From the NCBI GenBank assembly GCA_900547195.1, contig URFQ01000031.1, positions 1 to 26,509 of the forward strand: DNA of 26,509 nt. Reading direction: 5' to 3'. Below the pieces are notes generated by a model. That model was not told where the DNA came from and searched no databases. It saw only the letters and a list, made by a program, of their open reading frames with translations. The DNA is from an uncultured Butyricicoccus sp. GTDB lineage: Bacteria > Bacillota > Clostridia > Oscillospirales > Butyricicoccaceae. Within the stretch, counting starts at the first letter, position 1. Each line of letters begins with the position of its first letter. Positions 1 through 7,190 of the stretch are shown one piece after another. The translations under genes were made by a program, and so were the position numbers.

Positions 1-24
1 ATCAACGCTTTCGCTTTTCTATAT

Positions 25-43
25 CCACAAGTAAAACTTGTGG
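25..43. other. Short perfect hairpin at left edge
   Basis: CCACAAGT and ACTTGTGG form a perfect 8-bp stem with a 3-nt loop. It has no T-run and lies just before a real terminator. It may belong to the 3' end of a gene outside the window; its role is unknown. Confidence 0.4.
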
Positions 44-63
44 TTGCATATGTAAATGCAAAA

Positions 64-92
64 GACGTCCCCGGTTGGGGACGTCCTTTTTT
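64..92. terminator. Bidirectional rho-independent terminator
   Basis: GACGTCCCC, a GGTT loop and GGGGACGTC form a 9-bp GC-rich stem. It is followed on the plus strand by C then six Ts, and on the minus strand by four Ts. It would end the IolH-like gene on the minus strand and an unseen plus-strand gene entering from the left. Confidence 0.85.
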
Positions 93-125
93 GCTTATTT
101 CTGCTTATAGGAGAGAAGGTATCGA

Positions 126-1046
126 TTATTTGCCCAGAAGTTCGCGCTCGATCTGCTCGCGCGCAGCCGGAGCCTGTTCGTTCATCTTTTCCGGGAAGCC
201 GAACATGGAAACGCAGGCGATATTGTCGCCGCCAACCTTCGGCGCATTCGGCGCCAGCTGCTTGTTGGCGAAGTCCATCTCGCGCAGGGTCTCATAGATG
301 CCGGCGAAGTCTACGTCGCCCTCGCCCATCATGAGATGCTGGTGGATGGTAACGTCGGACTTGCCGCGTGCGTTCAGCCAGGGGGGGTTTGCGATATAAC
401 GGCAGTCCAGCGTCTGGTTGAAGGTGTCCGCAAACAGGACATGGGTCAGCTCGTCGCCCGCATACTTGAGCATGGAACGGACGTCGCCCTTGCCCTGGTC
501 ATAAAAGAAGCCGTGCGGGGAGGAATATACATAGCCGAGGTTTTTGGAACGGAAGGACTTGACCATGTCGCAGGTCTCGTTGTTCAGCTCGCAGAAGTCG
601 TACGGGTGGGACTGGATCTCCACGCGGAGGCCTTCACGCTCAATGATCGGGAGCAGCTCTTCCATGGACTTGAACCACATGCCGTTGCAGATTTCCTGCT
701 GGTTCGGGTCGCCGGACAGCTCGGTATTGATGACCGGGACGCCCATATTGACCGCGATCTGGATCATCTTCTTCCAGTTCTCTACGGCGAACTGGCGCTG
801 CTCCTCCGTCGGGCCGCTCCAGCGGTAAACCACGATAAAGGAGGAAATCTCTACGCCGGTCTCACGCAGGGCCTTGCGATATTCTGCCTCGCATTCTTCG
901 GAGAACAGCGGATGCTTGTAAAAGGGATTGATGCGCGGGTGCGGGGACTGCTCAATGTACTTGTAGCCCCAGTCGGCTACCTGATGAACCATGTCGTTGA
1001 TCGACATCTGCTTGGCGAGAACGTCAACGTCAAATGCAATTTTCAT
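126..1046 (-). CDS. IolH-like sugar phosphate isomerase/epimerase (TIM barrel)
   Basis: This 306-aa protein belongs to the xylose-isomerase-like/AP-endonuclease-2 TIM-barrel family. It opens with MKIAFDVDV and carries the YRWSGP segment (about residues 74-79) and the ELLPIIEREGLRVE stretch (about 130-143) that I associate with IolH of the inositol operons; this comparison is from memory. E109 and E143 sit at positions typical of the divalent-metal site. The C-terminal strand reads IACVSMFGF, without the usual acidic ligand, so the metal site may differ from IolI or IolE. The ATG at 1046 was chosen over an upstream in-frame ATG because AGAGGAG lies about 9 nt before it. It is monocistronic, divergent from the AraC-type gene, with its own promoter at 1108-1136. 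No LacI-type dyad is seen here, so AraC control is possible. The family is secure; the exact substrate is not known. Confidence 0.85.
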   Translation of the reverse strand: MKIAFDVDVLAKQMSINDMVHQVADWGYKYIEQSPHPRINPFYKHPLFSEECEAEYRKALRETGVEISSFIVVYRWSGPTEEQRQFAVENWKKMIQIAVNMGVPVINTELSGDPNQQEICNGMWFKSMEELLPIIEREGLRVEIQSHPYDFCELNNETCDMVKSFRSKNLGYVYSSPHGFFYDQGKGDVRSMLKYAGDELTHVLFADTFNQTLDCRYIANPPWLNARGKSDVTIHQHLMMGEGDVDFAGIYETLREMDFANKQLAPNAPKVGGDNIACVSMFGFPEKMNEQAPAAREQIERELLGK

Positions 1047-1107
1047 GGGCTTTGTCTCCTCTCTGATACGCGGAACCAATTGTGGGATCCATCTCTTTGA
1101 TGATGCT

Positions 1108-1136
1108 ATTATACCGCCCGCAAAGCGTGTTGTCCA
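1108..1136 (-). promoter_or_regulatory. Sigma-A type promoter of the IolH-like gene
   Basis: On the minus strand, TGGACA (1131-1136) is separated by 17 nt from TATAAT (1108-1113). The first ATG of the gene lies about 60 nt downstream of the -10 box. Confidence 0.7.
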
Positions 1137-1230
1137 TGATACTCTATGCCGAATACCTGCGAAATCCTGCTATTTTTACTTGCGTTTTTCCGCAGGGCCT
1201 GCTACCATAAAAGAAAGGAGTGTGACAGCC

Positions 1231-2100
1231 ATGCTGATCCCGGAGGAGGGCGTGCATCAGACCTCGGAGCGTTATTTTTTCACCCCGTCGTCGCTCGCGC
1301 GCGATCTGTTTTACTACGCCACGCGCTGCGGGCATTATTTCTGCAACCATCATTATTCCTTCAGCCACCAGTCGGAAATTGCCCTGGAGGGCGACCACAA
1401 CCGCCATATTATGCTGTTTGCCGTACAGGACGGCGCCATGGAGTTGGAAATCGCGGGGGAGCCGGTGCTGGCCGCCGCCGGGCAGATCGTGCTGTTCGAC
1501 TGCCGTGAGCCATACCGGTATGCCGCGTCCGATGGGCTGGAATTTATCTGGCTGCTGTTTAACGGGCTAAATGCCAGGGCTTTTTACCGGCGCATTTTAC
1601 AGGCGCGCGCCGGGCGGCACGCCTTCGCGCCGCCGACCTATTCGGAAATCCTGCGGCTGCTCGATTCGCTGCTGAGCGGCTGTGCTTCCGGCGAGCGGCT
1701 CAGCGAGGCAGCCTCGTCGCAGCTGCTGCACCGGCTGCTTTGCCTGCTGCTGCTCGGCGAGGGCGCCCCCGCGCAGGGCGAAGGCGGACGCATCGCCGAG
1801 GCTATCCGTTTTATGAATCAGCATTTGTTCGAACCACTGGGAGTACAGGCGGTCGCGGAAGCGGTCAGCCTGAGCCCTTCGCATTTTTCCCGGCAATTCA
1901 AGGCGCACACCGGCTATTCGCCCTACGAATATATTGTGCTGCGCCGCATCGACAAGGCCAAGCATCTGCTCACCTCCACCCAGCTTTCGGTGAAAGAAAT
2001 CGCGTACAACACCGGCTACAACAGCGAAGAGAACTTTATCCACAGTTTTCAGAAAAATGTCGGGATTTCACCGGGGCTGTTCCGAAAATATCCGATCTGA
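1231..2100 (+). CDS. AraC family transcriptional regulator
   Basis: This 289-aa protein has an N-terminal cupin-like sensor domain (about residues 40-110) and a C-terminal double helix-turn-helix AraC/XylS domain (about 190-287). The HTH domain shows the typical LSPSHFSRQFKAHTG, YIVLRRIDKAKHLL and VKEIAYNTGYNSEENFIHSF segments. The ATG at 1231 follows AAAGGAG with 10 nt spacing; longer readings of the frame have no ribosome binding site. It lies between the IolH-like gene (divergent) and the IolI-like gene (convergent), so it probably senses a cyclitol or a derivative and acts on the shared 150-bp gap or on the iol promoters. The ligand is inferred only from context. Confidence 0.92.
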   Translation: MLIPEEGVHQTSERYFFTPSSLARDLFYYATRCGHYFCNHHYSFSHQSEIALEGDHNRHIMLFAVQDGAMELEIAGEPVLAAAGQIVLFDCREPYRYAASDGLEFIWLLFNGLNARAFYRRILQARAGRHAFAPPTYSEILRLLDSLLSGCASGERLSEAASSQLLHRLLCLLLLGEGAPAQGEGGRIAEAIRFMNQHLFEPLGVQAVAEAVSLSPSHFSRQFKAHTGYSPYEYIVLRRIDKAKHLLTSTQLSVKEIAYNTGYNSEENFIHSFQKNVGISPGLFRKYPI

Positions 2101-2104
2101 AAAA

Positions 2105-2128
2105 GCAGGGCGGAGCCGCCCTGCCCCT
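2105..2128 (+). terminator. Hairpin after the AraC gene
   Basis: GCAGGGCG and CGCCCTGC pair just after the stop codon (stem 2105-2124). A short CCCCTTTCC tract follows, so it is a weak or factor-assisted terminator for the AraC gene. Confidence 0.55.
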
Positions 2129-2213
2129 TTCCTGCGCGCAAACCGCAGCTTCCGGGTTGTTTATTCCACGCCCATCATTGAAAAGGACCTCGAAGGATCT
2201 CCGGAAAAAACGG

Positions 2214-2245
2214 AAAACCGCTGCGAAAATGCCCGCAGCGGTTTT
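2214..2245. terminator. Terminator between AraC and IolI-like genes
   Basis: A 12-bp stem (AAAACCGCTGCG with CGCAGCGGTTTT) and an 8-nt loop sit in the convergent gap. T-tracts occur on both strands, so it can serve the IolI-like gene on the minus strand and back up the AraC gene on the plus strand. Confidence 0.85.
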
Positions 2246-2282
2246 CTTCAGGAAAAATGTATGATAGAAGAGTTGAAAATTT

Positions 2283-3155
2283 TTATTTGCCCCAGTACTT
2301 TGCAACGTGTGCTCTGGTAACCTCGGCGGCCTTCTTGATGTTTTCTTCGTTCGACAGCTTGTAGTAATCCGGGCGGAATACTTCCATGGTGCAAACGTCG
2401 CCCTCAAAGCCGATCTTCTTAAGGGTATCGGCAAAACGCTTGTGATCCAGGCAGTCGCCCGGCTCGCCCGGCCACAGGCGGACTTCGTCGTTGTTGTACG
2501 CCGCGCCGCAGGGCATGTTTTCCGCGCCGTTGAGGTGCCATACGAAGATCTTCTTTCCGTCAGCCTTCTCCAGCGCATCCCAGCCGGAAGCCATGGCGTT
2601 GAAGTGGTACTGGTCAAGGGTGATGCCGACATACGGGGAATCGACCGCCTTAACAATGTCATATGCGTACTCGAAGCGGTTGATGGACATGGTCGGAGCG
2701 CCGCAGAACTCGAGCGATAGCTTGATGCCGTGCGGTTCCACCTTCTTGACCATTTCCTTCAGGACCGCGACCGCGTCCGCCTTGATCTCGTCCACCGTTG
2801 CATGCACCGGCAGATCCATGGACGGAACCACAACGATCATTTTGCACTGCAGCTTCAGGCAGTCCGCGATGATCTGGTCGAGCTTTGCCATCACAGCGTC
2901 CTTTTCTTCCTGGGTCTGCTTCATATTGAAAAATACCAGGGCATTGTAGGACAGCATCTTCAGGTTGTGTTTCGGGTCAGCAAACCAGGCGGCCAGGTCG
3001 TCGATGGTGTACTTACCGGCAGCAATCTCGCGATCCAGGCACTCGGACTGGATGTCGATGTAGTCAACGCCGTACTTCTCGCACAGGTCGAGGTCTTCCA
3101 GAACCGAATGGTTCTCGCAGAAGCGGTTGCAGCCTTCGTTAAAACCGATTTTCAT
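2283..3155 (-). CDS. iolI: Inosose isomerase, IolI-like
   Basis: This 290-aa TIM-barrel protein of the xylose-isomerase-like family resembles Bacillus subtilis IolI along its length, as I recall that sequence: LDLCEKYGVDYIDI near the start, NALVFFN at 71-77, EPHGIKLSLEF at 140-150, LEKADGKKIFVWH at 195-207 and EVFRPDYYKL at 258-267. The four metal ligands expected from IolI are visible as E149, D181, H207 and E258. IolI interconverts scyllo-inosose (2-keto-myo-inositol) and 1-keto-D-chiro-inositol. The ATG at 3155 follows AAAGGAG; the longer reading frame upstream runs into a hairpin region. It is downstream of iolG on the same strand and has no promoter of its own that I can see, so it is probably cotranscribed with iolG. 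It could act on a related keto-cyclitol instead. Confidence 0.88.
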   Translation of the reverse strand: MKIGFNEGCNRFCENHSVLEDLDLCEKYGVDYIDIQSECLDREIAAGKYTIDDLAAWFADPKHNLKMLSYNALVFFNMKQTQEEKDAVMAKLDQIIADCLKLQCKMIVVVPSMDLPVHATVDEIKADAVAVLKEMVKKVEPHGIKLSLEFCGAPTMSINRFEYAYDIVKAVDSPYVGITLDQYHFNAMASGWDALEKADGKKIFVWHLNGAENMPCGAAYNNDEVRLWPGEPGDCLDHKRFADTLKKIGFEGDVCTMEVFRPDYYKLSNEENIKKAAEVTRAHVAKYWGK

Positions 3156-3180
3156 GGTTGTAATCTCCTTTATCATTCGG

Positions 3181-3315
3181 GGGCGGACGGGCGTCCGCCC
3201 TCGATAAATTCTATATTCGTTCAAAAGCCGGCGGCTTTTGAAAAAGGGGATCGCGTTTTCCGTGGAAAACGCCCAAAGGCGCTGCCTTTGGAATCCGCCA
3301 GCCTTCCAAAAGGCT
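3181..3315. repeat. Chain of five hairpins between iolG and iolI
   Basis: Five successive, mutually different perfect stems fill most of the 171-bp gap: 3181-3200 (GGGCGGACG), 3220-3242 (TTCAAAAGCC), 3253-3272 (GCGTTTTCC), 3273-3291 (CCAAAGGC) and 3300-3315 (AGCCTT). None has a terminator-like T-run. The modular layout suggests an intergenic palindromic repeat of a genome-wide family, or a processing/stability element in the iolG-iolI mRNA. Only this copy is clear in the window. Confidence 0.7.
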
Positions 3316-3326
3316 CGCGCGAAATT

Positions 3327-4340
3327 TTACTTCTTGTAGAAGTCCGGGGTGCCGCCGGTGACAACCTTCTCAATTGCGCCGGTGGTCTGGGACTTCACAA
3401 GAGCGTCCGCAGTGATGGAAGCAACGTAGCCGTCCCAAGCGGAGGAGCCGCCGGTTTCGCCCTTCAGGGCATGGTTCACCCAATCCTGAATCTCAACGTC
3501 GTAGGAATCGATGAAGCGCAGGATCCAGTTGTCCTCAATCTTGGTGGATACGTTATGGTCAAAACGCACGGTCGGGAAGGACGGGCACGGCAGGTTCATA
3601 ACGCCGTTCTCACAGACAACTTCGCAGTTGATGTCATAGCCGAAGCCGCAGTTTACGTTCACTTCCAGAACGGTCACAATGCCGCCCTTGGTCTTCATGA
3701 TCATAATCTGGGGATCCTTCAGGCCCTCATGCGCCTTCGCAGAGGTCTTCGGCATAATGCACTGAACCTCGTCCCACTCGTCGTTTACCAGCCACGGCAG
3801 AACGTCAATCTCATGGATCGCCGTATCGGTAACCGCCATTGCGGTGGAGTAATCATCTGCAACGCCGTCCGCGCGGTGGGTGCACTTGATCACCATCGGA
3901 GCGCCAAACTTGCCTTCGTCGAGCAGAGCCTTCAGCTGGTTATAGCCGCGGTCGTAACGGCGCATGAAGCCAACCTGTACCAGATGCTTGCCGGAAGCCA
4001 TTTCTGCATCCACAACCGCCTTGCAGTCTGCCGCGGTGTTTGCGAGCGGCTTTTCGGAGAAGACCGGCTTGCCGGCCTCGATGGCCGCGATGACCGGATC
4101 CTTGTGATATGCGCCCGGCGTGGTAACGACAACTGCGTTGACATCAGGATCGTTGATGGCTGCGTGGAAATCGGTGTAAACCTTGGTGCCTTCGCCTGCA
4201 ATGGCGGCGCCCTTCTTCGCGCCCTCTTCGAATACGTCGCAGACAGCGACAACCTTGGCGTCCTTGATGCGGTTCTGGATTCTCTCGATGTGCTCGCGGC
4301 CGATCATGCCGCAACCGATTACAGCGATGTTCAGGGACAT
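3327..4340 (-). CDS. iolG: Inositol 2-dehydrogenase (Gfo/Idh/MocA family)
   Basis: This 337-aa NAD-dependent oxidoreductase resembles B. subtilis IolG over its whole length. The Rossmann motif GCGMIG lies at residues 9-14, SEKPLA holds the catalytic lysine K97, VQVGFMRRYD lies at 121-130, and DTAIHEIDVLPWLVND holds D172 and H176. The triad K97/D172/H176 has the same numbering as I know for the Bacillus enzyme. It oxidises myo-inositol to 2-keto-myo-inositol. The ATG at 4340 has GGAGG 8 nt upstream. Transcription starts about 120 nt upstream from a promoter whose core is overlapped by an 18-bp dyad operator. It is followed by the IolI-like gene, which gives an oxidation-isomerisation pair. Other cyclitols or C-glycoside-type substrates of Gfo/Idh enzymes are possible but less likely. 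Confidence 0.92.
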   Translation of the reverse strand: MSLNIAVIGCGMIGREHIERIQNRIKDAKVVAVCDVFEEGAKKGAAIAGEGTKVYTDFHAAINDPDVNAVVVTTPGAYHKDPVIAAIEAGKPVFSEKPLANTAADCKAVVDAEMASGKHLVQVGFMRRYDRGYNQLKALLDEGKFGAPMVIKCTHRADGVADDYSTAMAVTDTAIHEIDVLPWLVNDEWDEVQCIMPKTSAKAHEGLKDPQIMIMKTKGGIVTVLEVNVNCGFGYDINCEVVCENGVMNLPCPSFPTVRFDHNVSTKIEDNWILRFIDSYDVEIQDWVNHALKGETGGSSAWDGYVASITADALVKSQTTGAIEKVVTGGTPDFYKK

Positions 4341-4465
4341 AACTTGTTACCTCCATACATAAAGACAGAAATTTTAACAATTAGGGTTTCTAAGGGAGTT
4401 CCGTGCAGCCTTGCGGATACACTTGCTTTTGGATTCGTTTTTTCCAGCTTTCCTTCTTCGAGATT

Positions 4466-4494
4466 ATTATAGCTCTGCGTTCACGAGAACGCAA
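4466..4494 (-). promoter_or_regulatory. Promoter of iolG(-iolI)
   Basis: On the minus strand TTGCGT (4489-4494) and TATAAT (4466-4471) are 17 nt apart. The spacer is almost entirely occupied by the dyad at 4476-4493, as expected of a repressed catabolic promoter. Confidence 0.75.
4476..4493. promoter_or_regulatory. Operator-like dyad in the iolG promoter
   Basis: TGCGTTC-ACGA-GAACGCA is an 18-bp dyad with 7-bp arms and a central CG, the usual geometry of LacI-family operators. A 15/18 match lies at 6419-6436 before the symporter. Binding by the LacI-type regulator encoded at 7191 is inference. Confidence 0.7.
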
Positions 4495-4516
4495 GCAAAA
4501 CATCCTCTGTATATTC

Positions 4517-4542
4517 ACCAAATATTGCGATAAATATTTGGT
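4517..4542. promoter_or_regulatory. 26-bp perfect dyad upstream of the iolG promoter
   Basis: ACCAAATATT-GCGATA-AATATTTGGT is a perfect 10-bp-arm inverted repeat. It begins about 23 bp upstream of the -35 box, a position suited to an activator or a second repressor site. It is unlike the TGCGTTC dyad and has no copy elsewhere in the window that I can find. Confidence 0.55.
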
Positions 4543-4623
4543 AATTGTGACAGTCGCACGTATCTTCTTTGCAATTTCCCTGTTTTTTGCAACCTCGCGG
4601 GCAGCTTGGCGCGTTCTGCACGC

Positions 4624-4653
4624 AAAAAGCCCCGGCCGAGTGGCCGGGGCTTT
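4624..4653 (-). terminator. Terminator of the symporter gene
   Basis: A 12-bp stem (AAAGCCCCGGCC with GGCCGGGGCTTT) with loop GAGT is followed on the minus strand by five Ts, 22 nt after the symporter stop codon. Confidence 0.9.
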
Positions 4654-4674
4654 GATGAAAAAGGGAATGCCCAT

Positions 4675-6339
4675 TTATGCGGCAATGCCGAGCGGGGAGA
4701 AGTAGATGTAAATCGCAACGGCAAGCACCAGACCAACAATGGATACCACGTGGCGGTACTTCCAGGGGGTCAGATCCACCGCGCCGACATCCGGTACCAC
4801 GAACTCTTCTTCTGCCTTATACCGATTGAGGAGCCACATGATGATCATCTCAACCGGGAACAGGACAGCCATCGCATACAAATAGTGAATCGGGTTCTCG
4901 GTGCCTGGATAGCAGGGCTTCATCAGCAGGAACGCACCATAAATGATGACGTGGACTGCGGTAATGAGCTTCGGGGTATACTTCGGCAGGCGGCGGAACA
5001 TAAATACGCCGAGGATGGTGCACAGAACCGGCAGGGATACGAACTGGCTCATGGAGTTGAGGAAGGTCGTGATGCCGTTTGCATACATAACGAACGGGGA
5101 AATGATGATTGCAACAATGCCTGCAAGGGTGCCGTAAACCTTACCAACCTTGACGCAGTGCACGTCGGAAGCCGTTGGGTTGATGGAGGAACGGTACAGA
5201 TCCAGTGTGAACATGGTGGATGCCGAGTTCAGAACCGAGTTAAACGACGACAGGATCGCGCCGAACATCACCGCTGCGAAGAAGCCCAGGATCGGCTTCG
5301 GGATGATTGCGGAAACGAGCGCCGGGTAAGCGAAGTCGATTGCGGAGGAACCGGCTGCTGCCAGTTTATCCTGGATGGACGGCAGGTAGAATGCAATGAT
5401 GCCGGGCAGCACGAGATATAGCGGGCCCATGCACTTGAGGAAACCACAGAAGATCGCGCCCTTCTGCCCTTCTTTCAGGCTCTTTGCCGCGAGGGAACGC
5501 TGTACAAAGGACTGGTTGGTGCACCACCAGTACAGGTTGTTAAAGAACATGCCGGTGATGATCAGGGGCCACGGAACTTCCGGTTCCGGCGCGTTCCATG
5601 CGCTGATGGCGTTCATCTTAGCAGGGTCTGCTTCAATGATGTACTTGAAGCCGTCGGCAATGCCGCCGCCGTTGCACAGCTCCTGGCCAAGCACCCACAG
5701 GCCGATAAACGGGATGAGCAGACCGCCAATGATCAGGCCGATGCCGTTGATGGTATCGGATACGGCAACCGCCTTCAGGCCGCCGAAGATGGCGTAGCAG
5801 CCGCCGATGATGCCGATGATCACGCACAAAACTGCAACTGCTGCAAACTTGGACATGCCCAGCATGCCGGAGATGTCGAAAATGTTCTCAAATACGACAG
5901 CACCCGAGTACAGAATAACCGGCAGGTTCAGAATCGAGTACATAATGACGATAATCAGGGAGAACATGGTCTTGGTGCCGCGTCCATAGCGCTGTTCCAT
6001 CAAGGACGGAATGGTCATAGCGCCCATCTTGAGGTAGCGCGGCAGGAAATAATATGCGAGGACGAGCAGAGTAAACATGGAGCCAACTTCCCATGCAATC
6101 GGGCTCATGTTGGTGACCCAGCTCTGTCCGTTCAGGCCAACAAGCTGCTCGGCAGACAGGTTGGTCAGCAGCAGCGAACCTGCAATGACCACGCCCGGCA
6201 GGCCGCGGCCTGCGAGAAAGTAGCCTTCTGCGGATTCCAGATCATCACCCTTGGTCTTGACGCTGGATATGATTGCAACCAGCGCGGTGAAAAACAGGAA
6301 TGAAATGCCCGTCCAGGCCAGCGAATTGAAGAATGACAT
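4675..6339 (-). CDS. Sodium:solute symporter (SSS/SGLT family), probable cyclitol or sugar importer
   Basis: This polytopic membrane protein of about 554 aa (some 14 predicted helices) belongs to the solute:sodium symporter family. Typical blocks are YFLAGRGLPG, TNLSAEQLVGLNGQSW, GGLKAVAVSDTINGIGLIIGG, QRSLAAKSLKEGQKGA and AILSSFNSVLNSASTMFTLDLYR. They match the SGLT/YidK branch, which takes up sugars and related polyols with sodium. The ATG at 6339 is preferred over the in-frame ATG at 6354 because GAGG lies 9 nt before it. It is upstream of iolG on the same strand but separated by a strong terminator and a new promoter, so the two are coordinated through shared operators rather than one mRNA. 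Inositol as substrate is inferred from neighbours. Confidence 0.9.
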   Translation of the reverse strand: MSFFNSLAWTGISFLFFTALVAIISSVKTKGDDLESAEGYFLAGRGLPGVVIAGSLLLTNLSAEQLVGLNGQSWVTNMSPIAWEVGSMFTLLVLAYYFLPRYLKMGAMTIPSLMEQRYGRGTKTMFSLIIVIMYSILNLPVILYSGAVVFENIFDISGMLGMSKFAAVAVLCVIIGIIGGCYAIFGGLKAVAVSDTINGIGLIIGGLLIPFIGLWVLGQELCNGGGIADGFKYIIEADPAKMNAISAWNAPEPEVPWPLIITGMFFNNLYWWCTNQSFVQRSLAAKSLKEGQKGAIFCGFLKCMGPLYLVLPGIIAFYLPSIQDKLAAAGSSAIDFAYPALVSAIIPKPILGFFAAVMFGAILSSFNSVLNSASTMFTLDLYRSSINPTASDVHCVKVGKVYGTLAGIVAIIISPFVMYANGITTFLNSMSQFVSLPVLCTILGVFMFRRLPKYTPKLITAVHVIIYGAFLLMKPCYPGTENPIHYLYAMAVLFPVEMIIMWLLNRYKAEEEFVVPDVGAVDLTPWKYRHVVSIVGLVLAVAIYIYFSPLGIAA

Positions 6340-6418
6340 GAATTTCAGCCTCATTTCTCTGAATCTTTTGTGAAGTTCTTTTTATAAAAGGGGGGGAAGA
6401 AGGAAATGGAACAGGAGC

Positions 6419-6436
6419 TGTGTTCACGTGAACGCC
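6419..6436. promoter_or_regulatory. Operator-like dyad upstream of the symporter
   Basis: TGTGTTCACGTGAACGCC contains the perfect 12-bp palindrome GTTCACGTGAAC and matches the iolG dyad at 15 of 18 positions. It lies 80 nt before the symporter start. No convincing -35/-10 pair overlaps it; it may act as a roadblock or pair with the sites at 6705-6724. Confidence 0.65.
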
Positions 6437-6704
6437 ATTTTGGAAAAATCAACGCCTCCAGACCTTTCCGCCGGGGCGTTCTCCGTATCACACCATAAAC
6501 AGGGGGCTTTCCCTGCAAAATACGTATTTTTACGAACATCAAATCGCTGTCCGTCGCATACGTTTTCTGTAATTAACTTAGCACACCTCTTCTGCCATCG
6601 CAAGCCCTTTTTTCGGCGTTTTCTGTCTGTTTTTTGTTTTTTGTAGAATCCCACAAATTTCCCATATATATTTTATGAATTCCGTCAAGAGAACTTCACG
6701 CATT

Positions 6705-6724
6705 TGCGTTCACAGTGCGTTCAC
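6705..6724. promoter_or_regulatory. Tandem operator half-sites
   Basis: TGCGTTCAC occurs twice, 11 bp apart (one helical turn), and equals the left half of the iolG dyad. A third, weaker half-site in the opposite sense (TTCACGCA) lies at 6695-6702. They sit next to the TTGACG candidate -35 box that reads towards the symporter. Confidence 0.5.
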
Positions 6725-6868
6725 ATTTTAGGCAATTCTGCATAAATTGCTCCGCCACACTTCATGCACTTTGCCTTATTTTATTTTCACTCATGCAATT
6801 CTATCCTACGCAGCGCTTTGCTTCTGTGTTGCACTGCCCGCAAGCATAGTTGAATCTTCGTATCCTAC

Positions 6869-6982
6869 ATGGTATAATAGCCGCAAGGCGGCTATTATAC
6901 GCTTATTTCATGATTATACCATAGCGGCGCGAAAGCGGAGGTTTTGCTGAAATCTTGCCTGCCGCTATGGTATAATAGCCGC
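6869..6982 (+). repeat. Dispersed palindromic repeat, copy A
   Basis: The element is bounded by an exact direct repeat ATGGTATAATAGCCGC (6869-6884 and 6967-6982). It holds hairpin 1 with 13-bp arms and a 3-nt loop (6872-6900). Hairpin 2 has perfect 15-bp arms TTATACCATAGCGGC and GCCGCTATGGTATAA (6914-6928 and 6961-6975) enclosing 32 nt. Copy B lies in reverse orientation at 12761-12866. It has no coding potential, so it is either a MITE-like sequence or a structured regulatory/RNA element. Confidence 0.85.
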
Positions 6983-7190
6983 AGAACAGTTATTCCACCG
7001 AAACGAAATGAAAAAGTGATACCCGAAAGACGCCTTAACATTACTGCTTGCAAAAACCTGCTTCTTCATATAAAAATCGCAACAATTTTCCGCTTTTAAA
7101 AGCTGTTTTTTCCAGATTCCTTTGCTTTTCGGCCTCTGTGCCGACTGCACGCATTCTTCCATTCCATTATCCGAAAGGAACATCACTATT

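Larger units (their letters stand above)
6340..7190. other. Long divergent intergenic region (850 bp)
   Basis: No gene is supported here. It holds the operator-like dyad at 6419-6436 and a direct repeat of TGCGTTCAC at 6705-6713 and 6716-6724. A weak minus-strand promoter candidate has -35 TTGACG at 6682-6687 with a poor -10. The dispersed palindromic repeat lies at 6869-6982. The size and the density of sites point to complex control of the symporter and the LacI-type regulator. Confidence 0.7.

Noticed and set aside
1180..1208. Promoter of the AraC gene (TTGCGT-17-TACCAT)
   Set aside because: The start point would fall on the ribosome binding site itself, so it is probably a chance match.
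3181..3315. CRISPR array or tandem repeat
   Set aside because: The stems are all different in sequence and there is no constant repeat with spacers. No Cas genes are in the window.
2730..4472. 580-codon plus-strand frame opposite iolI and iolG
   Set aside because: It spans two well-identified genes and their intergenic hairpins and has no recognisable domain.
4675..4740. Possible cotranscription of the symporter, iolG and iolI as one mRNA
   Set aside because: A strong terminator with a T5 tract lies directly after the symporter, and iolG has its own promoter.
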